Source of the DNA: Pseudonocardia sp. EC080619-01
GTDB taxonomy: Bacteria > Actinomycetota > Actinomycetes > Mycobacteriales > Pseudonocardiaceae
Direction of reading: 5' to 3'
NCBI RefSeq assembly: GCF_001420995.1
Contig: NZ_CP012184.1
Span: forward strand, 5,378,501 to 5,442,500
Length of the DNA: 64,000 nt
Shown here: positions 9,300 through 17,138 of the stretch, in pieces
Layout of the letters: every line of letters begins with the position of its first letter
How positions within the stretch are numbered: position 1 is the stretch's first letter
Program-made: the position numbers and the translations under genes
The notes under the pieces: generated by a model
What the model was told of the DNA's origin: nothing
What the model saw: the letters and a program-made list of their open reading frames with translations, nothing else
Databases searched by the model: none

Positions 9300-11480
9300 T
9301 CAACCGTCCTCCCCGAGGAGGTCCTCGAGCATGATCGGGATGTTCCGGACCCGGACGCCGGTCGCGTCGTGGACCGCGTTGGCCACCGCCGCGGCCATGC
9401 CGACCACCCCGATCTCGCCGAGCCCGCGGGCCCCGACGGGGTTGTGGAAGGTGTCGGGGTGCTGCACGAACTCGACGTCGATCTCCGGGATGTCGGCGTT
9501 CACCGGGATCAGGTAGCCCGCGAGGTCGCCGTTGGCGAGCCGGCCGTCGCCCTCGATCTCCAGTCCCTCGTGGAGCGCGGCCGACACGCCCCAGATCATG
9601 CCGCCGAGGATCTGGCTGCGGGCCGCCCGGTCGTTGACGATCCGGCCGGCGTCGAAGACGCCGAGCATCCGCGAGACGCGGATCTCGCGGGTCCACCGGT
9701 GCACCCGGACCTCGCAGAACTGGGCGCCGAACGAGCTGAACGAGTGCTTGGTCAGCTCCTCGCCCGGGGCGGACGAGCCGACGGCGGCGACCGACGCGTG
9801 GCCGGTCGCGCGCAGCACCTCGCCGAACGTCATGCTCGCGCCGTCGCGGGTGAGCACCCGGCCCTCGGCGTAGGTGACCTCGGCGCCCTCGAACGGCCCT
9901 CCCGGTCCGGCGGCCAGCCCGAGCAGCCGGTCGAGGACCTGCGGTGCGGCGACCATGATCGCCGAGCCGACGCTGGCCGTCCCCGTCGAGCCACCGGACA
10001 TCCCGCCCGCCGGCAGCTCCGAGTCGCCCAGCCGGGGTGTCACCCGGGAGGCGTCGACGTCGAGGTTCTCGGCGCCGACCAGGGACATCACGGTCAGCAG
10101 GCCGGTACCCGGGTCCGCGCCGCTGGTGGCGACCTCGGCGGTGTCGTCGTCGTGCAGAGTCACCCGGACCGACGCCGGGAACCGCAGCGCCGGGAACATC
10201 GCGGTCGCGGTGCCGACCCCGACCTGCCAGTCGCCGTCGGTCCGGTCCCGCCGCCGGCTCTCCGACCAGCCGAACCGGGCGGCACCCAGCGCGAAGCACT
10301 CGTCGAGGTACTTGCTCGACCACTGGAGGTCCTTGCCGGGAGGTGCGAGCGAGCTGTTCCGCAGACGGAGCTCGATCGGGTCCATGCCCAGCGCGACCGC
10401 CAGCTCGTCGATCGCGCTCTCCAGCGCGAAGGAGCCGGGCGCCTCGCCCGGTGCGCGCATGAACGTCGTCGGCGGGACGTTGAGCGGCACCATCTTCTGG
10501 CTGATGGCCAGGTTCGGCGTGGCGTACCACTCGCGCGAGGTGCCGTGCGAGGTCGGCTCGACGAACGAGCGGTCCATCGGGGTGCTGGACCACGAGTCGT
10601 GGCGCAGGGCGACCAGCGAGCCGTCCTTCCCGGCGCCGACCGTCAGCCGCTGCACCGTCGCCGGCCGGGTCGCGGTGGCGGTGAACACCTGCTCGCGGGT
10701 GAGCGCGGCCTTGACCGGCCTGCCCAGGTCGCGGGCGGCGGCCGCGGCGAGGAAGGCGGGCACCGACGTGTGTCCCTTCCCGCCGAAGGCACCTCCGACG
10801 TACGGGTTCACCGCGTGCACCGCCGCGTGGTCGAGGCCCAGCGCGTCGGCGACCGACGCCGCCTGCAGGTCCGAACCCTGGTTCCCGCTGTGGAGGGTCA
10901 GCCTGCCGTCCTCCCACACCGCGACGGCGGAGTGCGGCTCCATCGCGGCGTGGTTCTGCGTCGCGGTGGTGTAGGTGGCGTCGACTACGACCGGGCTCGC
11001 GGCGATCGCGTCCTCGATGGACCCGACGCCGGACGCGAGGACGGCGAGCGACGGCGGCGACCCGTCCATGGCGGGCGGTGCGTCCTCGGCGGTCGCGAGG
11101 CCGTCCTGCATCGAGGTCGACGCCGGCCGGGGCCGGTAGGTGACGTCGACGGTCGCCGCCGCGTCCCGTGCCTGCTCGAACGTCTCGGCGACCACGAACC
11201 CGACCGGCTGGCCGTAGTACGTGACCTCCGTGTCCTGCAGGGGGACCCAGGTCCGGCCCAGCATCGTCTCGGGCGTGCGCAGGGTCAGCGGCTCGAACGG
11301 CGTGTAGACGGCGACGACGCCGGGTGCTCCCCGGGCCGCGGTGACGTCCATGGCCGTGATCTCGCCGTGCGGGACCGTGCTGAGGACGACGTACCCGTAC
11401 ACGGTGCCGGGCGGCGTGTGGTCCGCCCCGTACCGCGCCCGGCCGGTGACCTTCAGCGGTGCCTCGAGCCTGGCGCTCAT
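9300..11480 (-). CDS. Molybdenum aldehyde/xanthine oxidoreductase, large (Mo-cofactor) subunit
   Basis: A 726-residue xanthine-oxidase-family large subunit, close in layout to E. coli PaoC/YagR. It begins directly with the a/b hammerhead domain (LKVTGRARYGADH), has the Mo-pterin motif GGAFGGKGH, and ends with GARGLGEIG, which carries the active-site Glu. It hydroxylates aldehydes or N-heterocycles using water and passes electrons to the FAD and Fe-S subunits encoded upstream. Its start overlaps the FAD subunit stop by 4 bp. No XdhC-type chaperone is seen nearby, so maturation would depend on genes elsewhere. Substrate unknown; the PaoABC-like layout favours an aldehyde. Confidence 0.93.
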   Translation of the reverse strand: MSARLEAPLKVTGRARYGADHTPPGTVYGYVVLSTVPHGEITAMDVTAARGAPGVVAVYTPFEPLTLRTPETMLGRTWVPLQDTEVTYYGQPVGFVVAETFEQARDAAATVDVTYRPRPASTSMQDGLATAEDAPPAMDGSPPSLAVLASGVGSIEDAIAASPVVVDATYTTATQNHAAMEPHSAVAVWEDGRLTLHSGNQGSDLQAASVADALGLDHAAVHAVNPYVGGAFGGKGHTSVPAFLAAAAARDLGRPVKAALTREQVFTATATRPATVQRLTVGAGKDGSLVALRHDSWSSTPMDRSFVEPTSHGTSREWYATPNLAISQKMVPLNVPPTTFMRAPGEAPGSFALESAIDELAVALGMDPIELRLRNSSLAPPGKDLQWSSKYLDECFALGAARFGWSESRRRDRTDGDWQVGVGTATAMFPALRFPASVRVTLHDDDTAEVATSGADPGTGLLTVMSLVGAENLDVDASRVTPRLGDSELPAGGMSGGSTGTASVGSAIMVAAPQVLDRLLGLAAGPGGPFEGAEVTYAEGRVLTRDGASMTFGEVLRATGHASVAAVGSSAPGEELTKHSFSSFGAQFCEVRVHRWTREIRVSRMLGVFDAGRIVNDRAARSQILGGMIWGVSAALHEGLEIEGDGRLANGDLAGYLIPVNADIPEIDVEFVQHPDTFHNPVGARGLGEIGVVGMAAAVANAVHDATGVRVRNIPIMLEDLLGEDG

Positions 11481-12439
11481 GCGGGGTCCTCCTGCATCGC
11501 CTCGAGCAGTGCGCGGACCACGGTCCGGCGCACCAGGGGGAGTTTGAACGCGTTCCCGGACAGCGGGCGGGCGCCGTCCGACGCCACCGCGGCCGCCTCC
11601 TCGAAGGACGCCTGCGTCGCGGGGGCGCCGCGCAGCGCGTCCTCCACCGCGGGCAGCCGCCAGGGGACGGTGGCGACGCCACCGACCGCGACCCGTACGT
11701 CGTCGACCCGGCCGTCGCGGACGTCGAGGGCGACCGCCGCGGAGCAGAGTGCGAACTCGTAGGACTGCCGGTCGCGCACCTTCACGTAGGTGGACCGGGT
11801 GAGGTGGTCGTGCCGGGGGACGAGCACCTCGCCGATCAGTTCGCCGGTGCGCAGGTCGTTCTCGACCGAAGGGGTGTCCCCGGGCGTGCGGTAGAAGTCG
11901 GTCAGCGCGACGGTGCGGTCACCGTCGGGCCCGGCCAGCCGGAGCCGGGCGTCGAGGGCGACGAGGGCGACCGCGAGGTCGCTCGCGTGGGTCGCCACGC
12001 ACGCGTCGCTGGTGCCCAGGACCGCGTGCATCCGGTTCGCCCCGCCGATCGCCGGGCAGCCGCTGCCGGGATCGCGGCGGTTGCAGGGCACGGCGACGTC
12101 GCGGAAGTACCCGCAGCGGGTGCGCTGCATCAGGTTGCCGCCGATCGAGGCCATGTTGCGGAGCTGCTGGGAGGCGCTCAGCAGCAGGGCCCGTGCGATC
12201 ACCGGGGGAGTCCCGGGGTGCGCCGCGACGTCGCTCATCCGCTCCAGTGCGCCGATCCGGAGACCGTCGGTGGTGTCGATGCCGCGCAGCGGCAGCGCGT
12301 TGATGTCCACGACCCGCTCCGGGGTGAGGACGTCCAGCTTCATCAGGTCGACGAGCGTCGTCCCGCCGGCGAGGAACGCGCCGGGGGAGTCGAGGGCGTC
12401 GTCGACGGTGCCGGGTGCGGTCAGCTCAAACGGTCGCAT
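11477..12439 (-). CDS. Molybdenum oxidoreductase FAD subunit with extra Fe-S cysteines
   Basis: A 320-residue FAD-binding subunit of the CO-dehydrogenase/xanthine-oxidase medium class, with the FAD motifs FLAGGTTLVD near residues 23-32 and ASIGGNLMQ near 97-105. It carries four cysteines, at 109, 119, 128 and 147. E. coli PaoB binds a [4Fe-4S] cluster through a comparable insert. This points to the PaoABC subgroup rather than classical xanthine dehydrogenase. Its ATG overlaps the end of the 2Fe-2S subunit gene by 14 bp, and its stop overlaps the large-subunit start by 4 bp, so the three subunits are coupled. Confidence 0.92.
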   Translation of the reverse strand: MRPFELTAPGTVDDALDSPGAFLAGGTTLVDLMKLDVLTPERVVDINALPLRGIDTTDGLRIGALERMSDVAAHPGTPPVIARALLLSASQQLRNMASIGGNLMQRTRCGYFRDVAVPCNRRDPGSGCPAIGGANRMHAVLGTSDACVATHASDLAVALVALDARLRLAGPDGDRTVALTDFYRTPGDTPSVENDLRTGELIGEVLVPRHDHLTRSTYVKVRDRQSYEFALCSAAVALDVRDGRVDDVRVAVGGVATVPWRLPAVEDALRGAPATQASFEEAAAVASDGARPLSGNAFKLPLVRRTVVRALLEAMQEDPA

Positions 12440-12878
12440 CGGCCCGCCTCGCCTGCTCGACCGCCGCGACGATGTTCGGGTAGGCCGCGCACCGGCAGAG
12501 GTTGCCGGACATGAACTCCCGGACGTCGGCGACGTCCTGCTCGACCGCGGCGACGGCCGACATGACCTGCCCCGAGGTGCAGAAGCCGCACTGGAGGGCG
12601 TCCTGGTCGGCGAAGGCCTGCTGCACCGGGTGCAGCTCGTCCCCGGCGGCGAGGCCCTCCACGGTGGTCACCGGTTCCCGGACCGTCGCGGCCAGGGTGA
12701 GGCAGGAGAGCACCGGCCTGCCGCCGACGTGCACGGTGCAGGCACCGCACTGGCCCCGGTCGCAGCCCTTCTTCGGGCCGGTCACGTCGAGCCGCTCGCG
12801 CAACGCGTCGAGCAGGGTCACGCCCGGCTCGACGTCCAGTCGTTCGCTCATACCATTGATGTCGAGGGAGATGTCCAC
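12426..12878 (-). CDS. Molybdenum oxidoreductase [2Fe-2S] subunit
   Basis: A 150-residue two-cluster ferredoxin subunit. The plant-type cluster ligands are Cys39, 44, 47 and 59 (GCDRGQCGAC...C). The second-cluster ligands are Cys97, 100, 128 and 130 (CGFC...CRC). The GTG at 12878 is preferred because it directly precedes the first strand. The frame is open to 12965, but the added residues look random and contain no twin-arginine signal. PaoA of E. coli is exported by Tat; this version appears cytoplasmic. First gene of the three-gene operon, next to a palindromic operator and a divergent TetR gene. Confidence 0.9.
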   Translation of the reverse strand: MDISLDINGMSERLDVEPGVTLLDALRERLDVTGPKKGCDRGQCGACTVHVGGRPVLSCLTLAATVREPVTTVEGLAAGDELHPVQQAFADQDALQCGFCTSGQVMSAVAAVEQDVADVREFMSGNLCRCAAYPNIVAAVEQARRADATV

Positions 12879-12968
12879 TGTCTCTCTTTCCCGCGGGCCC
12901 CGGCCGGTCGCGGCCGTCGCAGGGGCCCGGTGGTGGTCGGGTGGGTGAGTGGCGCCGTGTCCCACGCT

Positions 12969-12986
12969 AGCGGATAGTTATCCGCT
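12969..12986. promoter_or_regulatory. Perfect 18-bp palindrome, probable TetR operator
   Basis: AGCGGATA-GT-TATCCGCT has perfect 8-bp arms around a 2-bp centre. It is the only AT-rich patch between the divergent oxidoreductase operon (start 12878) and TetR gene (start 13071). The position suits a TetR-family repressor controlling both directions. The assignment to the adjacent regulator is inference. Confidence 0.75.
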
Positions 12987-13070
12987 CGGCAAAGCGTGCG
13001 TGTCCCCGCACGTCCGCGGTTCTGGACTACGGTGACCCGACCAGGACGAGGAACGACCGGGCGAGGAGCG

Positions 13071-13643
13071 ATGACGAGCGGATCGGTCAGTCACCGCCGT
13101 GCGGACACGCGTCGCAACCACGACCGGATCCTCGCCGTCGCCGCCGAGTCGATCACCTGCGGCGAGACCTCGTTCAACGCCATCGCGAAGAAGGCGGGCG
13201 TCGGTGTCGGCACCGTCTACCGGCACTTCCCCACGCGGGACGCGCTGGTCCTCGCGGTGTACCGGCGCGAGGTCCGGCACCTCGTCGAGGTGGTCCCCGG
13301 CCTGCTCGAGTCGCTCAGCCCGGAGCAGGCGTTCCGCACCTGGGCGACCGACCACCTGGCCCGCTACATGATGACCAAGCGTGGCCTTGCCGGTGCGCTG
13401 CAGGCCGCGGGCCCGTCCGGCGAGGGCGTGGCCGCCGACGCGTACGCCGCGATGGTGGAGGCGGCGTCGACGCTGGTCCGGGCGAACGTCCGGGCCGGGG
13501 CCGTGCGTGCCGACCTGGACCCCGAGACGGTGCTGCGCGGCCTCGGGGGCCTGCTCTACCTCGATCCGGACGGCGAGTGGCAGCGTCACGCCGCGGAGCT
13601 CACCGACCTGCTGTGGCGGGGGATGGCGGCCGGCGCGGGCTGA
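13071..13643 (+). CDS. TetR-family regulator
   Basis: A 190-residue regulator with an N-terminal TetR helix-turn-helix (FNAIAKKAGVGVGTVYRHFPTRDAL, about residues 36-60) and a helical ligand domain containing MTKRGLAGALQAAG, common in actinobacterial TetR proteins. The ATG at 13071 is chosen over an upstream in-frame start because GAGGAG lies just before it and the upstream extension looks like random translation. It is divergent from the molybdenum oxidoreductase operon across an 18-bp palindrome, so it probably represses that operon and itself. The effector is unknown; an aldehyde or heterocycle substrate is plausible. Confidence 0.9.
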   Translation: MTSGSVSHRRADTRRNHDRILAVAAESITCGETSFNAIAKKAGVGVGTVYRHFPTRDALVLAVYRREVRHLVEVVPGLLESLSPEQAFRTWATDHLARYMMTKRGLAGALQAAGPSGEGVAADAYAAMVEAASTLVRANVRAGAVRADLDPETVLRGLGGLLYLDPDGEWQRHAAELTDLLWRGMAAGAG

Positions 13644-13650
13644 GGCGCGC

Positions 13651-14097
13651 TCAGGTCGTCGCGGGCTCCCGGTCGAGCCGCCGCATCTCGGCGACGGCGC
13701 CGGCGAGGGTGCGGTGCTCGAGCGACTCCAGCACCGCCCGCTCCGTCTCGGCGGTCAGCTCGGCGAAGTACCGGGCCGCGTTCCCGGTGTCCAGGCAGAC
13801 GTGCTCGCTCTCCGGCCGGCATGCCCACAGCGGCTTCTCGCCCACGGCGCAGCGGTAGATCTCGGCGAGGGTGATCCGCTCCGCCGGCCGGCTCAGCCGG
13901 GTGCCGCCGGTGCGCCCCTTGGTCGACACGATCAGCCCGCCCGCGCCGAGCGGCACCAGCAGCTTGCGGACGAGGCTCGGGTTGGTGCCGAGCGCCTCCG
14001 CCAGCTGTGCGGAGCTCGTCGTGGGCTCGTCGCGCTCGGCGGCGATCGCGAGGTACAGCATCGCCTGCAGGGCACTGGAGAACCGGATGTCCAGCAC
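13651..14097 (-). CDS. Rrf2-family regulator
   Basis: A 148-residue Rrf2 protein starting VLDIRFSSALQAMLYLA, with a winged helix (AQLAEALGTNPSLVRKLLVPL) and the RTGGTRL wing typical of the family. Three cysteines lie at residues 83, 93 and 101, so an Fe-S cluster as in NsrR/IscR/RsrR or a thiol switch is possible, though the spacing differs from IscR. The GTG at 14097 is used because GGAGGGGAGG sits just upstream; an earlier GTG at 14127 would add ten residues. It is divergent from an old-yellow-enzyme gene. Control of that flavoenzyme in response to redox or electrophile stress is likely but inferred. Confidence 0.88.
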   Translation of the reverse strand: MLDIRFSSALQAMLYLAIAAERDEPTTSSAQLAEALGTNPSLVRKLLVPLGAGGLIVSTKGRTGGTRLSRPAERITLAEIYRCAVGEKPLWACRPESEHVCLDTGNAARYFAELTAETERAVLESLEHRTLAGAVAEMRRLDREPATT

Positions 14098-14156
14098 GGC
14101 GGGCCTCCCCTCCACGGTCGTGGCCACAGCGTACCGGCCGGACCGGCCACGTGAGA

Positions 14157-14175
14157 AACTGTAATGGTCACGGTT
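14157..14175. promoter_or_regulatory. Imperfect dyad in the Rrf2/flavoenzyme divergent promoter
   Basis: AACTGT-N7-ACGGTT, with one mismatch between the arms, lies in the relatively AT-rich region 14155-14220 between the divergent genes. This region must hold both promoters. It is a plausible Rrf2 operator, but the match is short and I have no second copy for comparison. Confidence 0.3.
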
Positions 14176-14285
14176 GCACTTCGGGCGCTCATATGTATCT
14201 TTGATCAGAACACTTCGATCCGTTCCCGTCCGGACCCGCCGACGTGCCCGTGGACGGCCCCGTCATCCAGGAGCAGTGAACCGAC

Positions 14286-15410
14286 ATGTCCACGCGCGCA
14301 GCACAGATCCTCGCCCGGCCGCTCACCCTCGGCTCCGCCGAGCTGCCGAACCGGATCGTCATGGCCCCGATGACCCGGGCCTTCTCGCCCGGCGGCGTCC
14401 CCGGTGACGACGTCGCGGCCTACTACCGGCGCCGCGCCGCGGCGGGCACCGGACTGATCATCACCGAGGGCACCTACGTGGACGACCCGTCCGCGGGCGA
14501 CGTGCCGACCGTGCCGTTCTTCCACGGCGAGGCGGCGCTGGCCGGCTGGGGCGAGGTCGTCTCGGGCGTGCACGAGGCCGGCGGCCGGATCATGCCGCAG
14601 CTCTGGCACGTCGGCATCACCCGCGCCCCCGGCAGCGAGCCGTTCCCGGAGGCCCCGACCGTCGGCCCGTCCGGCATCGGGCTGGACGGGACCGAGGGCG
14701 CCGGTGAGGCGCTGACGGCGGCAGGCCTCGAGCGGATCATCGGCGCGTTCGCCGAGGCCGCACGGCAGGCGGAGCGGGTCGGCTTCGACGGCGTCGAGCT
14801 GCACGGCGCCCACGGCTACCTGATCGACGAGTTCCTGTGGGAGCGCACCAACCGGCGCACCGACTCCTACGCCGGCGGCCCGGCCGAGCGGGCGCGGTTC
14901 GCCGCCGAGATCGTCGCGGCGGTCCGCGGGGCCGTCTCGCCGGACTTCCCGATCGTCTTCCGGTTCTCCCAGTGGAAGGCGGGTGACTACGCCGCGAAGC
15001 TCGCGCGGACCCCCGACGAGCTGGCCACCGTGCTCACGCCGCTCGCCGACGCCGGTGTGACCGCGTTCCACGCGTCGGGGCGGCGCTACTGGGAGCCGGA
15101 GTTCCCGGAGTCCGGTTCGGACCTGAACGTGGCCGGATGGGCCCGCAAGGTCACCGGCAGGCCGACCATCACGGTCGGTTCCGTCGGCCTGGACCAGGTC
15201 TTCGCGCCGGAGATGTTCGCCGGCGGCACCGCCCGGGCCGGGGTGGAGAGCGTCGAGCGCCTGCTGGACCGCCTGGAGGACGACGAGTTCGACCTCGTGG
15301 CGGTGGGGCGCGCCCTGCTGGCCGACCCGGAGTGGGCGCAGAAGGTGCTGGAGGGCCGGGAGTCCGAGCTCGTCCCGTTCACCAAGGACGCGCTGCAGAC
15401 CCTGCACTAG
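14286..15410 (+). CDS. Old yellow enzyme, NADH:flavin oxidoreductase
   Basis: A 374-residue TIM-barrel FMN enzyme of the OYE family. Motifs include PNRIVMAPMTR near residues 22-32, QLWHVG, ELHGAHGYLIDEFLWERTN with the substrate-binding residues, and the FMN phosphate loop around TVGSVG and VAVGRALLADP. Such enzymes reduce activated C=C bonds, nitro groups or nitrate esters with NAD(P)H. It has an AGGAG-type site upstream and is divergent from the Rrf2 regulator. The natural substrate cannot be read from the sequence; an electrophile-detoxification role fits the neighbour. Confidence 0.93.
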   Translation: MSTRAAQILARPLTLGSAELPNRIVMAPMTRAFSPGGVPGDDVAAYYRRRAAAGTGLIITEGTYVDDPSAGDVPTVPFFHGEAALAGWGEVVSGVHEAGGRIMPQLWHVGITRAPGSEPFPEAPTVGPSGIGLDGTEGAGEALTAAGLERIIGAFAEAARQAERVGFDGVELHGAHGYLIDEFLWERTNRRTDSYAGGPAERARFAAEIVAAVRGAVSPDFPIVFRFSQWKAGDYAAKLARTPDELATVLTPLADAGVTAFHASGRRYWEPEFPESGSDLNVAGWARKVTGRPTITVGSVGLDQVFAPEMFAGGTARAGVESVERLLDRLEDDEFDLVAVGRALLADPEWAQKVLEGRESELVPFTKDALQTLH

Positions 15411-15451
15411 TCGTGCTGCCCGGGCACCCGGGGGTCGGTACCGTCCACGTC

Positions 15452-16288
15452 GTGGACACAGTGGGCAGCGACGGTGATGCGCCGGTCCCGAACCTGGACG
15501 TGCCGAACCTGGCCCGGATGTACGACTACTACCTCGGTGGGTCCCACAACTTCGCCATCGACCGCGAGGCCGCGGACCGGGCCCTGCGGGCGGCGCCGCA
15601 CGCCCGCACGTTCGCCCTGGCCAACCGCGCGTTCCTGGGCCGGGTCGTCCGCGGCCTGGTCGCGGCCGGGATCGACCAGTTCCTCGATCTGGGATCGGGG
15701 GTGCCGACGGTCGGGAACGTCCACGAGATCGCCCAGGCGGCGAACCCGTGGGCGCGGGTGGCCTACGTGGACATCGAGCCGGTCGCGGTCACGGCCGCTC
15801 GCCGGCTGCTGGCCGGCAATCCCCGCGCGACGATGACCCACGCCGACGTCCGTGATCCGCAGCAGGTGCTCGCGGCGCCCGGGGTCGCGGACCTGCTGGA
15901 CTTCGGGCGTCCGGTCGCCGTGCTGGCCATCGCGATCCTGCACGCCCTGCCCGACGCCGACGATCCCGCCGGGATGGTCGCCGCGTACCGGGAGGCCTGC
16001 GCCCCGGGCAGCTACCTGGCCGTCTCCCATCTCGCGGCGACGAGCTTCTCCGCCGAGCAGCAGACCGTCGTCAACGAGGTGTTCGACACCACGCCCACAC
16101 CCGTCACCATGCGCACCCGGGAGCAGGTCACCGGCATGCTCGCCGGGTACACGGTGCTCGATCCGGGCGTGGTGCTGCTTCCCCGCTGGCGCCCCGAACC
16201 CGGCGGGTCCGGTGACCCGCGCGAGGACGGGGACGCCAACGGCTACGGCGCGCTGGCCCGGCTGCCGGGGCCGTCACCGGACCGCTGA
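15452..16288 (+). CDS. SAM-dependent methyltransferase, actinobacterial DUF574/Methyltransf_19 type
   Basis: A roughly 278-residue member of the actinobacteria-rich family whose hallmark is the N-terminal ARMYDYYLGGSHNFAIDREAA. It continues with a SAM-binding DLGSGVPTVGNVHEIAQ loop and AYVDIEPVAV. The C-terminal half has the family's TPTPVTMRTREQV segment. The product is presumably a cytosolic methyltransferase; targets of this large paralogous family are mostly unknown. The start is uncertain: GTG at 15452 and GTG at 15461 are both reasonable, and the open frame further upstream overlaps the flavoenzyme gene. It may read through from that gene, 41 bp away. Confidence 0.88.
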   Translation: MDTVGSDGDAPVPNLDVPNLARMYDYYLGGSHNFAIDREAADRALRAAPHARTFALANRAFLGRVVRGLVAAGIDQFLDLGSGVPTVGNVHEIAQAANPWARVAYVDIEPVAVTAARRLLAGNPRATMTHADVRDPQQVLAAPGVADLLDFGRPVAVLAIAILHALPDADDPAGMVAAYREACAPGSYLAVSHLAATSFSAEQQTVVNEVFDTTPTPVTMRTREQVTGMLAGYTVLDPGVVLLPRWRPEPGGSGDPREDGDANGYGALARLPGPSPDR

Positions 16289-16301
16289 CCGGCGGCGCCG
16301 C

Positions 16302-17009
16302 TCACGACAGCATCACCAGGGTCAGGGCGAGCGTCGTGCAGACGACGTGCGCGGCGACCCCCGGCCAGACGGACCCGGTGCGCCGCAGGAGCTCCGCGGC
16401 GACGAGTCCGACGACGGCCGCGGACACCACACCGATGGACGCGGTGGGCAGCAGCGCGAGGACGAGCACCGCGGCGGCGGCCGACACGACCGCGCTGCCC
16501 AGCACCCCGACGACCGCACCGTGCCGCAGCAGCGCCGAGGTCACGACCCCGCGCAGCAGCAGCTCCTGCGCCACGGGTGTGACGAGGCCGAGGACCAGCA
16601 GGCCCACGACCGTCGTGTCCGGCCGGGCCCCGCCGAGCGGGACCCCGGCGGCGCCGAGCACCGCGGTGACCGCCACGGTCAGCGCCAGCGCGGCGACCCC
16701 GGCGCCGGCGCCGGCGAGCACGGCCCGCGCGGAGGCCCGGCGGACACCGACGGCGCTCCAGGACCGGACGCGCGCCCGGGCCGAGGTGGTGAACCCGCCG
16801 AGGGCGGCGACGGCGGGCAGGGCGAGCAGCGCGATGCCGTACCAGGGCCCCAGCGCCGCGGCGTGGTCGCCGAGGATCGGTGGGATCCGGTACACCGCGA
16901 TCCCCATGAGGACCAGGCCGGCGACGATCTCGCCCCAGCCGGGCCGGACGGTGGTGGTTGCCGGTGGAGGCGCGGCCGTCGCACCGGTCTGTCGGGTCCG
17001 TGTGGACAT
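16302..17009 (-). CDS. CPBP/Abi-like membrane protein with altered protease motif
   Basis: A 235-residue membrane protein with about six to seven hydrophobic segments and the shape of a CPBP intramembrane metalloprotease. The usual first motif EExxxR reads QELLLR here (Gln148, Glu149, Arg153), so the first metal-activating Glu is replaced. A later His (His221 in PGVAAHVV) matches the second motif. Activity is therefore doubtful; family members can also act as scaffolds or immunity-type proteins. It converges on the methyltransferase gene and is divergent from the histidine-kinase gene. Confidence 0.72.
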   Translation of the reverse strand: MSTRTRQTGATAAPPPATTTVRPGWGEIVAGLVLMGIAVYRIPPILGDHAAALGPWYGIALLALPAVAALGGFTTSARARVRSWSAVGVRRASARAVLAGAGAGVAALALTVAVTAVLGAAGVPLGGARPDTTVVGLLVLGLVTPVAQELLLRGVVTSALLRHGAVVGVLGSAVVSAAAAVLVLALLPTASIGVVSAAVVGLVAAELLRRTGSVWPGVAAHVVCTTLALTLVMLS

Positions 17010-17138
17010 GGGACGGACGCTAGGAAGGCCGCCCGGCCGCCCGGATCGGCCGACGGGCGCCGATCCTCCGACCGAAGTCGGAGAGGACGGGCCACGAGGG
17101 GGAGGAGCGGCCCCGGCCGCGGCCCTAGGCTCGGCGCC

